A stretch of 64,000 bases of DNA from WTGU01 sp965242855 (GTDB lineage Bacteria > Pseudomonadota > Alphaproteobacteria > UBA828). Location: assembly GCA_965242855.1 (NCBI GenBank), contig OZ251509.1, forward strand, positions 2,976,001-3,040,000, read 5' to 3'. A program made the translations under genes and the position numbers. Under the pieces are notes generated by a model. That model made no database searches. It saw nothing but the letters and a program-made list of their open reading frames with translations, and had not been told where the DNA came from. This document shows, piece by piece, positions 52,600 to 62,147 of the stretch (position 1 is its first letter; each line of letters starts with the position of its first letter).

Positions 52600-53897
52600 G
52601 CGCGGCGCGCGAGCGCGCGCTCCACGATGCCGGCGGCGCGGTCGAGTTCGGCGTCGCTCGTGCAGAACGGCGGCACGAAGCGAAGCACGTTGCGATGCCG
52701 GCCGCGCACCGAGAAGAGCAGGCCCTGGGCCAGGCAGTCGCGATAGACGTCCCGCGCGAGGTCGGGCGCAGGCTCCTTGCCGGCGCGGTCGCGCACCAGT
52801 TCGACGCCCTGGAGGCAGCCGCGCCCGCGCACGTCGCCGATGGCGGGGAAGCGCTGCCGCAGAGCCGCCATGCGCGCCCGCCAGCGTTCGCCGATGGCGC
52901 CCGCCCGCGCCGGCAGATCCCGGGCCAGGATCTCCTCCAGGCTGGCGAGGCCGGCGGTGCAGGCGATGGGGTCGGAGGAATGGGAATGGCCGAAGGTGAG
53001 GCCGCCCGCGAGGGCGCGCTCGGCCACCGCGTCCGTCGTCACCATGGCGCTGATCGGCAGCCCGCCGCCGAAATGCTTGGAGAGCGTCATGACGTCCGGC
53101 ACCACGTCGTGTTGCTGATAGCCGTACAGCGTGCCGAGCTTGCCGAGCCCGGTCTGCGCCTCGTCCAGGATCAGAAGCGCGTCGCGCTCGGCGAGGCCCG
53201 CCTTCAGCGCCGCGAGATAACCCGGCGGCATCTCGATCACGCCGCCGGCGCTGACCACCGGCTCGACGACGACGGCGGCGAGGTCGCCGGGGCATTCGCG
53301 GTCGAGCAGGTCGAAGCTTATCGCCAGCAGCGGCGCCCACCAGTCGGCGTCCTCGGTCCCGACCGGCGAGCGGTAGGCGCAGGGCGTGGGAATCGCGTGG
53401 ACGTCCGGGATCGTCGGCCCGTGGCCGCGGGCGGCGGCCGCGAAGCTCATGGCGCGGGTCGCGTCGGTATAGCCGTGGAAGCCCAGATCGAGCGCGCCGA
53501 CGCCGTGCCGGCCGGTCGCCCGCCGGGCGAAGAGCACCGCCGCCTCGTTGGAATCGGCGCCGGACTGGATGAAGAGCGAGCGGGCGAGCGGGGCGTCGAA
53601 GGTTTCCGCCAGGCGGGCGGCGAGGCGGAGCTGCGGCTCGTTGAAATAGACGGAACTGGCGTGGGTCAGGATGTCCAGCCCCTCCCGCACCGCCGCCGTG
53701 ACCCGCGGGTTGTTGTGGCCGAGCGCCGCGCACATCTGCCCGGAATTGAAGTCGAGATACGCCTTGCCCTCGGAATCGAAGATTTCGGCGCCGGCGGCGC
53801 GGACGAAGACCGGCCCCTCGGCGGCGGGCACGACGTCCAGGAGCAGCTCGCCCTGGATCAGATGGCGCGCACCGGCGGCGCGCAACGCCGCGGTCAC
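52596..53897 (-). CDS. Class III pyridoxal-phosphate aminotransferase
   Basis: A 433-residue PLP enzyme of the class III group. Visible features: SGADSNEAAVLFARRATGR near the PLP phosphate site, the Asp motif LLILDEAQTGLGKLGTLYG and the PLP-binding Lys in LSKHFGGGLPISAM. It resembles glutamate-1-semialdehyde aminomutase and dialkylglycine decarboxylase-like enzymes; the substrate is unknown. The GTG start at 53897 has a GGGGGAGGG site 5 bases upstream. It is paired with an MFS transporter and divergent from parE. Confidence 0.85.
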   Translation of the reverse strand: MTAALRAAGARHLIQGELLLDVVPAAEGPVFVRAAGAEIFDSEGKAYLDFNSGQMCAALGHNNPRVTAAVREGLDILTHASSVYFNEPQLRLAARLAETFDAPLARSLFIQSGADSNEAAVLFARRATGRHGVGALDLGFHGYTDATRAMSFAAAARGHGPTIPDVHAIPTPCAYRSPVGTEDADWWAPLLAISFDLLDRECPGDLAAVVVEPVVSAGGVIEMPPGYLAALKAGLAERDALLILDEAQTGLGKLGTLYGYQQHDVVPDVMTLSKHFGGGLPISAMVTTDAVAERALAGGLTFGHSHSSDPIACTAGLASLEEILARDLPARAGAIGERWRARMAALRQRFPAIGDVRGRGCLQGVELVRDRAGKEPAPDLARDVYRDCLAQGLLFSVRGRHRNVLRFVPPFCTSDAELDRAAGIVERALARRA

Positions 53898-54005
53898 GCC
53901 GGCCCTCCCCCGCGGGCGGGCGCACCGCCGCGGGCGGAGACGCCGGTCGGGGACGACAATCTGTTGGGGGTCACCGCCGAATACCCACGATATGTCGGAA
54001 TGTCG

Positions 54006-54034
54006 TTGGAATGCACCGCCACCTCCCCTATCAT
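54006..54034 (+). promoter_or_regulatory. Candidate parE promoter
   Basis: TTGGAA (54006-54011) and TATCAT (54029-54034) are separated by exactly 17 bases, 42 bases before the parE ATG. The -35 matches at 4 and the -10 at 4 of 6 positions. The location in the divergent aminotransferase-parE gap supports it. Confidence 0.45.
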
Positions 54035-54076
54035 AGTCCCGGCCCCGCCGCAGGTTCAACGCACCGCCCGAGCCGC

Positions 54077-56155
54077 ATGGCCGATTCCCCCGACCTGTTC
54101 GACCGCCCGGCGGCGCCCGCGCACGGCGCGAAACGCAAGGCCGCCCGCGCCGGCCGCGCGCCGGCGCCGCGGGATTCGACAGAGAAGCGCACGGCGCCGC
54201 GGGATTCGACGGGGGAGCGGGGCAACGGCTACACCGCGCGCGACATCGAGGTCCTGGAAGGCCTCGAGCCGGTGCGGCGGCGGCCGGGCATGTATGTCGG
54301 CGGCACCGACCGGCGGGCGTTGCATCATCTCCTCGTGGAGCTGGTCGACAACGCGATGGACGAGGCGCTCGCCGGCCACGCCAGCCGCATCGAACTGGCG
54401 CTGCACGAGGACGGAACGGCCTCGGTCGCGGACAACGGCCGGGGCATCCCCGTCGACCCGCATCCCGGATACGCGAACCTGTCCGCGCTCGAAGTGATCC
54501 TGACGACGCTCCATTCCGGCGGCAAGTTCGGCGACAAGGTGTACGCGACCTCCGGCGGCCTTCACGGGGTGGGTCTCTCGGTGGTCAACGCGCTGTCCGA
54601 ATCGCTCGTCGTCGAGGTGGCGCGCGACCGGCGCCTCTGGCGGCAGCCTTACGCCCGCGGCCGGCCCACCGGCCCGCTGGAGGACGCCGGTGAAGCGCGG
54701 AACCGGCGGGGCACTCTGGTCCGCTTCCGCCCCGATCCCGAAATCTTCGGCGCCGACCGCCGTTTCTCCCCGGCGCCGCTCTACGAAATGGCGCGCACCC
54801 GCGCCTACCTCCATCGCGGCATCGAGATTCGCTGGTCCTGCGACGCGGCCCTGCTCGGCGGCGCCGGCGCGGTGCCGGAGAAGGCCGTCCTGCACTATCC
54901 GGGCGGCCTGTCCGACTATCTGGGCGCCGTCCTGGGCAAGCGCCACGCGGTGACTCCGGCGCCGTTCGCCGGAAGCGGCATGCTCGCCGACGGCGCCGGG
55001 CGGATCGAATGGGCGCTCGCCTGGCCGGAGGACGGGGAAGGCTTCGTCGCCTCGCACTGCAACACCGTGCCGACGGGCGAGGGCGGCACCCACGAGGCGG
55101 GGATGCGCGCCGCCCTGGTTCGCGGCTTGCGGGCCTATGGCGCGCTCGTCGGCAACAGGCGGGCGGGCCAGATCGCCGCGGACGACGCGCTCGGCGGCGC
55201 CTGCGCCCTCCTCTCCGTGTTCCTGCGCGAGCCGCAGTTCCAGGGACAGACGAAGGAGCGGCTGACCTCGCCCGAGGCCGGGCGCCTGGTGGAGAACGCG
55301 CTCGGCGACCATTTCGACCACTGGCTTTCGGCCGATCCGGGCGCCGCCAACCTGTTGCTCGCCCGCGTCGTCGAGCGCATGGAGGAGCGGCTCAAGCGCA
55401 AGAAGGATCGCGAGGTCGCACGCAAGCGGGCGGCCCGCAAGACGCGGCTGCCGGGCAAGCTCGCCGATTGCGCGCGCGAGGCCGCGGGCGGCACCGAGAT
55501 CTTCCTGGTCGAGGGGGATTCGGCGGGCGGCTCCGCCAAACAGGCGCGCGCCCGCGAGACCCAGGCGGTGCTGCCGCTGCGCGGCAAGATCCTCAACGTC
55601 GCTAGCGCCAGCGCCGACAAGCTGCGCGGCAACAAGGAGCTCGACGATCTGGTCCAGGCCCTGGGCTGCGGCACCGGCGGGCGCTTCGACGCGGCGGCGC
55701 TCCGCTACGAGCGCGTCATCATCATGACCGACGCGGACGTGGACGGCGCCCATATCGCCGCCCTGCTCATGACCTTCTTCTACCGCGAGATCCCCGGCCT
55801 GATCGACGGCGGCCACCTGTTCCTGGCGCAACCGCCGCTCTACCGCCTCGCCCGCGGCGCCACCACCCGTTACGCCCGCGACGACGCCGACCGCGACCGC
55901 CTCCTCGCGACCGTCTTCAAGGGCGCCGGCAAGGTCGAGATCGGCCGCTTCAAGGGCCTGGGCGAAATGCCGCCGGCCCAGCTCAAGGAAACCACCATGG
56001 ACCCGGCCCGGCGCACGCTGTTGTGCGTCGGGATAGATCCGGCGGCGGCCACGGCCGTGGCGCGACGGGTCGAGGACCTCATGGGCCGCCGCCCCGAATC
56101 CCGCCTCGCCTTCATCCAGGCCCACGCCGACAAGGTGACCGAACTGGACCTCTGA
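54077..56155 (+). CDS. parE: DNA topoisomerase IV subunit B
   Basis: ATPase subunit of the enzyme that decatenates daughter chromosomes; 692 residues. A disordered tail (1-50, containing a repeated PRDST element) precedes the GHKL ATPase (YTARDIEVLEGLEPVRRRPG, DNAMDEALAGHA, TSGGLHGVGLSVVNALSE). The TOPRIM domain has EGDSAGGSAKQ and TDADVDGAHIAALL. Lacking the long insert of some GyrB proteins, and with KARE-type TOPRIM context, ParE is favoured over GyrB. parC is not in the window. Confidence 0.92.
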   Translation: MADSPDLFDRPAAPAHGAKRKAARAGRAPAPRDSTEKRTAPRDSTGERGNGYTARDIEVLEGLEPVRRRPGMYVGGTDRRALHHLLVELVDNAMDEALAGHASRIELALHEDGTASVADNGRGIPVDPHPGYANLSALEVILTTLHSGGKFGDKVYATSGGLHGVGLSVVNALSESLVVEVARDRRLWRQPYARGRPTGPLEDAGEARNRRGTLVRFRPDPEIFGADRRFSPAPLYEMARTRAYLHRGIEIRWSCDAALLGGAGAVPEKAVLHYPGGLSDYLGAVLGKRHAVTPAPFAGSGMLADGAGRIEWALAWPEDGEGFVASHCNTVPTGEGGTHEAGMRAALVRGLRAYGALVGNRRAGQIAADDALGGACALLSVFLREPQFQGQTKERLTSPEAGRLVENALGDHFDHWLSADPGAANLLLARVVERMEERLKRKKDREVARKRAARKTRLPGKLADCAREAAGGTEIFLVEGDSAGGSAKQARARETQAVLPLRGKILNVASASADKLRGNKELDDLVQALGCGTGGRFDAAALRYERVIIMTDADVDGAHIAALLMTFFYREIPGLIDGGHLFLAQPPLYRLARGATTRYARDDADRDRLLATVFKGAGKVEIGRFKGLGEMPPAQLKETTMDPARRTLLCVGIDPAAATAVARRVEDLMGRRPESRLAFIQAHADKVTELDL

Positions 56156-56183
56156 CGGCCCGCGCACCGGGAGCGGGCCGGGA

Positions 56184-57206
56184 TCAGGCGCGCGCCATGT
56201 GGTCGCGGATCAGGTTCTCGGCGATCTGGACGGCGTTGAGGGCGGCGCCCTTGCGCAGGTTGTCGGAGACGATCCAGAGGGCGAGGCCGTGTTCGACCGT
56301 CGGGTCGCGGCGGACACGGGAGACGAAGGTCGCGTCCTCGCCGGCGCAGTCGATCGGCGTCGCGTAGCCGCCGTCCACCGGCCGGTCGACGACGACGACG
56401 CCGGGAGCGCCGGCCAGCGCTTCCCGCGCTTCCTCCTCGCCGAGCGGGTCGTGGAACTCGACGTTCATCGCCTCGCCGTGGCCGATGAAGGTCGGCACGC
56501 GCACGCAGGTCGCGCCGACCGCGATCTCCGGGCCCAGGATCTTCCGCGTCTCCCGCGCCATCTTGGCCTCTTCCCCGGTGGAGCCGTCGGCGAGGAAGTC
56601 GCCGATCTGGGGCACGACGTTGAAGGCGATGGTCTTGCCGAAGGCGCGCGGCTCCTCGCGCCGGTTCATGTAGATCGCGCGGGTGTGGTCGAACAGCTCG
56701 TCCATCGCCTTCTTGCCGGCGCCGGAGGTCGATTGGTAGGTGGCGACGACGACGCGCTTGATCCGCGCGCGGTCGTGCAGCGGCTTGAGGGCGAGCACCA
56801 TCTGGATGGTCGAGCAGTTCGGGTTGGCGACGATGTTCCGCGCCCGGTAGCCGGCGAGCGCCTCGGCGTTCACCTCCGGCACCACCAGCGGCACCTCCTC
56901 GTCCATGCGGAACTGCGAACTGTTGTCGATGACGACGCAGCCGGCGTCGGCCGCGCGCGGCGCGTGGACCTTGGAGACGGCCGAGCCGGGCGAGAACAGG
57001 CCGATGTCGATTCCCGCGAAGTCGAACGCCGCCAAGTCGCGCACCGCGAGCGTGACGTCCTCGCCGAAGGAGACCTCCTTGCCGATGGAATCCCGCGAAG
57101 CGAGGGCGATGACCTCGTCGGCGGGAAACGCCCGCTCGGCGAGCACGGCGAGAAGCCGGCGCCCGACGTTCCCCGTAGCGCCGACGACCGCGACACGATA
57201 GCCCAC
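56184..57206 (-). CDS. asd: Aspartate-semialdehyde dehydrogenase
   Basis: Makes aspartate semialdehyde for lysine/diaminopimelate, methionine and threonine; 340 residues. Rossmann motif VAVVGATGNVGRRLL, catalytic Cys in NIVANPNCSTIQM and active-site His in RVPTFIGHGEAMN are intact. The start is a GTG at 57206. It follows leuB by 15 bases, the leuCDB-asd order common in alphaproteobacteria. Confidence 0.97.
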   Translation of the reverse strand: MGYRVAVVGATGNVGRRLLAVLAERAFPADEVIALASRDSIGKEVSFGEDVTLAVRDLAAFDFAGIDIGLFSPGSAVSKVHAPRAADAGCVVIDNSSQFRMDEEVPLVVPEVNAEALAGYRARNIVANPNCSTIQMVLALKPLHDRARIKRVVVATYQSTSGAGKKAMDELFDHTRAIYMNRREEPRAFGKTIAFNVVPQIGDFLADGSTGEEAKMARETRKILGPEIAVGATCVRVPTFIGHGEAMNVEFHDPLGEEEAREALAGAPGVVVVDRPVDGGYATPIDCAGEDATFVSRVRRDPTVEHGLALWIVSDNLRKGAALNAVQIAENLIRDHMARA

Positions 57207-57221
57207 GGCCCGCCCCCGCCG

Positions 57222-58333
57222 TCAGGCCGCGAGCCTGTCGAGGGCGCCCAGGACGGCAGCGCCCATGGCGGCGGTCGAGACCGCTTCCTCCCCCTCCCCG
57301 GCGATGTCGGCGGTGCGCGCGCCCGCCGCCAGCACGGCGCCCACGGCGCGCTCCACGAGGGCGGCGTTCTCCGCCTCGTCGAACGAATGACGCAGCATCA
57401 TCGTGAAGCTGAGGAGCGCCGCGATCGGGTTCGCCGCATCGCTGCCGGCGATGTCCGGAGCCGAGCCGTGCACCGGCTCGTAGAGCGCCTTGCGCCGCCC
57501 GCTCTCGTCGGGCGCCCGAGCGAGGCCGAGGGCAGCATCCCGAGCGAGCCCGTCAACATCGCCGCGCAATCGCTCAGAAGGTCGCCGAACAGGTTGTTGG
57601 TGACGATGACGTCGAACTGCCCGGGCCGGCGGACGAGCTGCATCGCGCAGTTGTCGGCGTACATGTGGTGCAACGCCACGTCGGCGTAGTCGGCGGCGTG
57701 AAGGGCCGTCACCTCGTCGCGCCAGAACTTGCCCGATTCCATCACGTTCGCCTTCTCGACCGAATGCACCTTGTTGCCGCGTTTGCGCGCGAGCTCGAAA
57801 CCGACGCGGCAGACCCGGTGGATCTCCGGCGCGCTGTAGACCTCGGTGTCGAAGGCCCGCCGCGTTCCGTCCGGCAGCGTCTCGGCGCCGCGCGGCTCGC
57901 CGAAATAGATGCCGCCCGTCAGCTCGCGCACGATCATCAGGTCGAGGCCGCGGACCACCTCCGCCTTGAGGGTCGAGGCCTCGACCAGGGGGTCGAAGAC
58001 CAGCGCCGGCCGCAGGTTGGCGTAGAGGTCCATCTCCTTGCGCAGGCGCAGGATGCCCATTTCCGGCCGCGCGCTCCGCGCCACGTGGTCCCATCGGGGG
58101 CCGCCGACCGCGCCGAAAAGCACCGCGTCGGCGGCGAGCGCGTCGGCAAGCGTCTCGTCGGTGAGCGGCGTGCCGTGGGCGTCGCAGGAGGCGCCGCCGA
58201 CCAGACCCGCGCTCACGTCGAAGGAGAGGGAGCGCCGCGCCGCCAGCCATTCCATGACCCGCTCGACCTGGCGCATCACCTCGGGCCCGATGCCGTCCCC
58301 GGCGAGGACCAGGACCCGCCGGCCGGCGCTCAT
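57222..58333 (-). pseudogene. leuB: 3-isopropylmalate dehydrogenase, interrupted by a one-base frameshift
   Basis: The gene would encode a standard 370-residue oxidative decarboxylase of leucine synthesis. Frame 1, from the ATG at 58333, gives MSAGRRVLVLAGDGIGPEVM to GSLGMLPSASLG. The remainder, ALYEPVHGSAPDIAGSDAAN onward to the stop at 57222, is in another frame. The break lies at the C-run 57515-57517: one extra C (GGGG on the coding strand) would restore LGAPDESGRRKALYEPV. No other lesion is seen, so this may be a sequencing error in a working gene. It overlaps leuD as ATGA. Confidence 0.9.
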
Positions 58334-58953
58334 GGGGCGCCCCGCCCGTAGAGCCACGGTTGGGCGACCCTCTGCCGGGCCTCGAAGGCGTCGATCGCGG
58401 CCGCCTTCCCCATCGTGATGCCGATGTCGTCGAGCCCGGTCAGAAGCCGACGCTTGCGGAACGGCTCGATCGCGAAGCCGATGGCATCGCCGTTCGACCG
58501 GGCGATCGTCTGGGCTTCGAGGTCCACCGTCATCCTGCAGGTCGCGGGGGCGCCGGCGTCGGCCATCAGCCTGTCCACGTCGCGAGCGGGCGCGGCGATC
58601 AGCAGGATCCCGTTCTTCATGCAGTTGTTGAAGAAGATGTCGGCGAAGCTCGGCGCGACGACGCAGCGGATGCCGAAATCCTCGAGCGCCCAGGGGGCGT
58701 GCTCGCGGCTCGAGCCGCAGCCGAAATTCGCGCCCGCGACGAGGATGCGGGCGTCGCGCCAGGGCGCCCGGTTGAGCACGAAATCGGGGTTCTCCCGGTC
58801 CTCCATGTCGTAGCGGAAATCGTGGAGGAGGCCCTTGCCGAGCCCGGCGCGGGTGATCGCGGTGAGGTACTGCTTGGGGATGATCTGATCGGTGTCGAGG
58901 TTGATCGTCGGCAGCGGCGCGGCCGGCCCCGAAAGGGTGGTGAAGCTGCGCAT
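58330..58953 (-). CDS. leuD: 3-isopropylmalate dehydratase small subunit
   Basis: Small subunit of the aconitase-like isomerase that converts 2- to 3-isopropylmalate; 207 residues. Swivel-domain motifs LDTDQIIPKQYL, FGCGSSREHAPWAL and FFNNCMKNGILLI are intact. The ATG at 58953 lies 9 bases after the leuC stop, and the stop overlaps leuB. Confidence 0.97.
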   Translation of the reverse strand: MRSFTTLSGPAAPLPTINLDTDQIIPKQYLTAITRAGLGKGLLHDFRYDMEDRENPDFVLNRAPWRDARILVAGANFGCGSSREHAPWALEDFGIRCVVAPSFADIFFNNCMKNGILLIAAPARDVDRLMADAGAPATCRMTVDLEAQTIARSNGDAIGFAIEPFRKRRLLTGLDDIGITMGKAAAIDAFEARQRVAQPWLYGRGAP

Positions 58954-58962
58954 CCGCGCCTC

Positions 58963-60372
58963 CTACGACACGAGTTCCCGGACGTCGACGAAGCGCCCGC
59001 TGACGGCGGCGGCGGCGGCCATCGCCGGGCTCACCAGATGGGTGCGCCCGCCGCGGCCCTGGCGGCCCTTGAAGTTGCGGTTCGAGGTCGAGGCGCAGCG
59101 TTCGCCGGGCGCCAGCCTGTCGTCGTTCATGGCGATGCACATCGAGCAGCCCGGCGCGCGCCACTCGAAGCCCGCCTCGAGGAAGACGCGGTCGAGGCCC
59201 TCGTCCTCGGCCTGGCGCTTCACGAGGCCGGAGCCGGGCACCACCATCGCGCCGACGCCCTCCGGCACCTGCCGTCCCCGGGCGACGGCGGCGGCGGCGC
59301 GCAGATCCTCGATCCGCCCGTTGGTGCAGGAGCCGATGAAGACGCGGTCCACCGCGACGCCCTCGATCGGCGCTCCGGGCTTCAGGTCCATGTAGTCGAG
59401 GGCCTGGGCGATGGCCGCGCGCCGGGTCTCGTCCGGCGCGGCGGACGGGTCGGGCGTGCGGCCGGTCACCGGAATCACGTCCTCGGGGCTGGTGCCCCAG
59501 GTGATCTGCGGCGCGACGCGGCGCGCGTCGATCGTCTCCTCCTTGTCGTAGCCGGCGCCCTCGTCCGAGGGCAGGGTCTTCCAGTGGGCGACGGCGGCCT
59601 GCCAGTCGCCGCCCCGGGGCGCCATCGGCCGCCCTTCGAGATAGGCGAAGGTGGTCTCGTCGGGGGCGATGAGACCGGCCCTGGCGCCGCCCTCGATGGT
59701 CATGTTGCAGACCGTCATCCGGCCTTCCATCGAGAGGGCGCGGATCGCCGGCCCGACATATTCGACCACGTGCCCGGTGCCGCCGGCCGTCCCGATGACG
59801 CCGATGATCGCGAGGATCATGTCCTTGGCCGTGACGCCGAACGGAAGGTCGCCCTCCACCGCAATGCGCATGTTGCGCGGGCGCTTCTGGCTCAGGGTCT
59901 GGGTCGCCAGCACGTGCTCGACCTCGCTGGAGCCGATGCCGAAGGCGAGGCAGCCGAAGGCCCCGTGGGTCGCAGTATGGCTGTCGCCGCAGACCAGCGT
60001 CGCCCCCGGCTGGGTCAGCCCCTGCTCCGGGCCGATGATGTGGACGATGCCCTGCCGCGCGTCGGCCAGCGGGATCAGCGGCACCCCGAACCGTGCGCAA
60101 TTCGCGACCAGCGCCTCGACCTGGGCGCGCGCCAGCGGGTCCGCGATGCCGGCCGCGCGGTCCCTGGTCGGGATCGCGTGATCGGGGACGGCGAGGGTCG
60201 CGTCCGGGCGGCGCACCGCGCGCCCGTCCTCGGCCATGCGCTCGAAGCCGAGCCAGCTCGTCACCTCATGGATCAGGTGCTTGTCGATGTAGAGCAGCGC
60301 GGTGCCGTCGTCGTTCTCGGCCACCACGTGGCTCTCCCAGATCTTGTCGAAGAGCGTCCTGGGACCGGCCAT
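58963..60372 (-). CDS. leuC: 3-isopropylmalate dehydratase large subunit
   Basis: A 469-residue aconitase-family protein carrying the 4Fe-4S cluster. Cluster cysteines are in FIGSCTNGRIEDL and APGCSMCIAMN; VCGDSHTATHGAFG and EKTLFDKIWESH-like N-terminal text are typical (here RTLFDKIWESHVV). The ATG follows a GGAGGGAAC site. It is the first gene of leuC-leuD-leuB-asd and lies 46 bases after rplS. Confidence 0.97.
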   Translation of the reverse strand: MAGPRTLFDKIWESHVVAENDDGTALLYIDKHLIHEVTSWLGFERMAEDGRAVRRPDATLAVPDHAIPTRDRAAGIADPLARAQVEALVANCARFGVPLIPLADARQGIVHIIGPEQGLTQPGATLVCGDSHTATHGAFGCLAFGIGSSEVEHVLATQTLSQKRPRNMRIAVEGDLPFGVTAKDMILAIIGVIGTAGGTGHVVEYVGPAIRALSMEGRMTVCNMTIEGGARAGLIAPDETTFAYLEGRPMAPRGGDWQAAVAHWKTLPSDEGAGYDKEETIDARRVAPQITWGTSPEDVIPVTGRTPDPSAAPDETRRAAIAQALDYMDLKPGAPIEGVAVDRVFIGSCTNGRIEDLRAAAAVARGRQVPEGVGAMVVPGSGLVKRQAEDEGLDRVFLEAGFEWRAPGCSMCIAMNDDRLAPGERCASTSNRNFKGRQGRGGRTHLVSPAMAAAAAVSGRFVDVRELVS

Positions 60373-60418
60373 CGTTCCCTCCTCCGCGCGCGCCGTCCGT
60401 GGGGCGCGACGCGAACCC

Positions 60419-60823
60419 TCAGTCGTCCGCGTCGGCGCGCGCCGCGGCCTTGCGCGCGCCGCGGTCGTCGCGCTTTTCGGCGATGCGCGCCGCCTTGCCC
60501 CGCCGGCCGCGCAGGTAATAGAGCTTGGCCCGCCGCACGGCGCCGCGTTTCATCACCTCGATCCGGGCGATCCGCGGCGAGTGCAGCGGGAAAACGCGCT
60601 CGACCCCCTCGCCGTAGGAGATCTTGCGAACGGTGAAGGAAGAATTGAGGCTGCGGTTCTTGCGGGCGATGCAGACGCCCTCGAACACCTGCACCCGCTC
60701 GCGCGAGCCTTCCACCACCTTGACATGGACGCGCAGCGTGTCGCCCGGGCCGAATTCCGGGACTTCCCGCTCCGCCTCCAGCCTCGCCACGGCCTCGGCG
60801 TTCAGTCTCTCGATCGTGTTCAC
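60419..60823 (-). CDS. rplS: Large ribosomal subunit protein bL19
   Basis: A 134-residue 50S protein at the subunit interface. The conserved core (FGPGDTLRVHVKVVEG, VQVFEGVCIARKNRSLNSSF, VERVFPLHSPRIARIEVMKR, RRAKLYYLRGRRGKAARI) is followed by a charged tail. The start is a GTG at 60823 with a GAGGG site; no ATG suits. It follows trmD by 29 bases in the usual rpsP-rimM-trmD-rplS operon. Confidence 0.97.
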   Translation of the reverse strand: MNTIERLNAEAVARLEAEREVPEFGPGDTLRVHVKVVEGSRERVQVFEGVCIARKNRSLNSSFTVRKISYGEGVERVFPLHSPRIARIEVMKRGAVRRAKLYYLRGRRGKAARIAEKRDDRGARKAAARADADD

Positions 60824-60852
60824 GGCATCACCCTCGCGATTCCATGGCCGCT

Positions 60853-61575
60853 CTATGGCCGCCGTGCCCGGTGCCGCGCCCAGAGATCGGCGCGTCGGGC
60901 CCTGGTCAGCCGTTCCGCCTGCTCCCTGCGCCAAGCGCCGATCGCCGCGTGGTCGCCCGAAAGCAGGACCTCGGGCACTGCGCGGCCCTCGAACAGGCGC
61001 GGGCGCGTGTAGTGCGGATATTCCAGCAGGTCTTCCTCGAAGCTCTCCTCGGCCAGCGACGATCCGCGGCCGACCACGCCGGGCAGCAGCCGCACGCAGG
61101 CGTCGATCAGCGCCATCGCCGCGATCTCGCCGCCCGAGAGGACGTAGTCGCCCACGCTGATCTCGGCGGCGCCGCGGCTCTCCAGAACCCGCTGATCGAC
61201 CCCTTCGAAACGGCCGCACACCAGCACGATGCCGCGGCCGCCCGCCAGTTCCTTCACCCTCTCCTGCGTCAACGGCGCGCCGCGCGGCGAAAGGACGGCC
61301 AGCGGCGCACACGCGGAACCCCGACGGGCCGAGTCGATCGCGGCGGCCAGGACGTCGGGGCGCATGACCATGCCCGGGCCGCCGCCGAACGGCTGGTCGT
61401 CGACGGAGCCGCGTTTATCGCGCGCGAAGGCGCGAATGTCCACCGTTTCCAGCCGCCAGAGGCCCGCGGCGCGGGCGCGCCCGGCGAGGGAAACGCCGAG
61501 CGGCCCGGGGAAGACCTCCGGGTAAAGCGTGAGGACCTGCGCCAGCCAGACGGACGGCGCGGGCGGGGCGGCCAT
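60853..61575 (-). CDS. trmD: tRNA (guanine37-N1)-methyltransferase
   Basis: Methylates G37 next to the anticodon and so prevents +1 frameshifting; 240 residues. The SPOUT trefoil-knot motifs VLVCGRFEGVDQRV and ISVGDYVLSGGEIAAM are intact, with DDQPFGGGPGMVMRPD upstream. Its ATG overlaps the rimM stop by one base (TAATG), indicating coupling. Confidence 0.97.
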   Translation of the reverse strand: MAAPPAPSVWLAQVLTLYPEVFPGPLGVSLAGRARAAGLWRLETVDIRAFARDKRGSVDDQPFGGGPGMVMRPDVLAAAIDSARRGSACAPLAVLSPRGAPLTQERVKELAGGRGIVLVCGRFEGVDQRVLESRGAAEISVGDYVLSGGEIAAMALIDACVRLLPGVVGRGSSLAEESFEEDLLEYPHYTRPRLFEGRAVPEVLLSGDHAAIGAWRREQAERLTRARRADLWARHRARRP

Positions 61576-62147
61576 TACGCGGCCTCCTCCGGCGGGGCGA
61601 TCACCATGCGCCCGGCGCCGATATCGACGGTCGGCACATGTGCGCGGGTGAACGGCAGGAAGACCGAGGGGCCGTCGGGCCGCCGGATTTCGACGATGTC
61701 GCCCGCGCCGTGGTCGTGGATCGCGTCGACGCGGCCGAAGGCGGCGCCGTCTTCGGTCTCCGCCCGCAAGCCGATGAGATCGACGTGGTAGTACTCGTCG
61801 TCGTCGGGCGGCGGCAGCGCCGCGCGGGCGATGTGGAGTTCCGTGCCGCGCAGCGCCTCGGCGCCGTCGCGGTCCTCGACGCCCTCGATGCGGGCGAGCA
61901 GGGCGCCCTTGGCGCGGCCCGTCACGGCGATCGCGAAACGCCGCGCGCCGTCGCGGGTGCTCAGGGGGCCATAGGCGGCAAGGCCGTCCGGCTCGGCGGT
62001 GTAGCTCTTGATGCGCACCGCGCCGCGGACGCCATGGGCGCCGACGATCCGCCCGAGGCAGACCGTTCGCGCCCCCGGTTCCGCCCCCCGCGCCGCGGCG
62101 CCGGGCGCGTCAGCCTTCGGCCCGGGCCGAACCTTCCGTGCCGGCAT
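61575..62147 (-). CDS. rimM: Ribosome maturation factor RimM
   Basis: A 190-residue factor that binds uS19 in the 30S head during assembly. The N-terminal barrel starts VCLGRIVGAHGVRGAVRIKS (about 29-48), and the PRC-barrel domain has DDDEYYHVDLIGL and the C-terminal FLPFTRAHVPTVDI. The ATG at 62147 lies inside the 3' end of rpsP, a 38-base overlap; no nearer start is in frame, so the first 28 residues are an unconserved extension. Confidence 0.93.
   Translation of the reverse strand: MPARKVRPGPKADAPGAAARGAEPGARTVCLGRIVGAHGVRGAVRIKSYTAEPDGLAAYGPLSTRDGARRFAIAVTGRAKGALLARIEGVEDRDGAEALRGTELHIARAALPPPDDDEYYHVDLIGLRAETEDGAAFGRVDAIHDHGAGDIVEIRRPDGPSVFLPFTRAHVPTVDIGAGRMVIAPPEEAA

Noticed and set aside
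53898..54059. 54-codon N-terminal extension of the class III aminotransferase
   Set aside because: It would cover the candidate parE promoter and is basic low-complexity sequence; the GTG at 53897 has a strong ribosome site.
57398..60100. A single 900-codon frame spanning leuB and antisense-shifted leuC/leuD
   Set aside because: Only its last third is real leuB (frame 1); the rest is out of frame with leuC and leuD.
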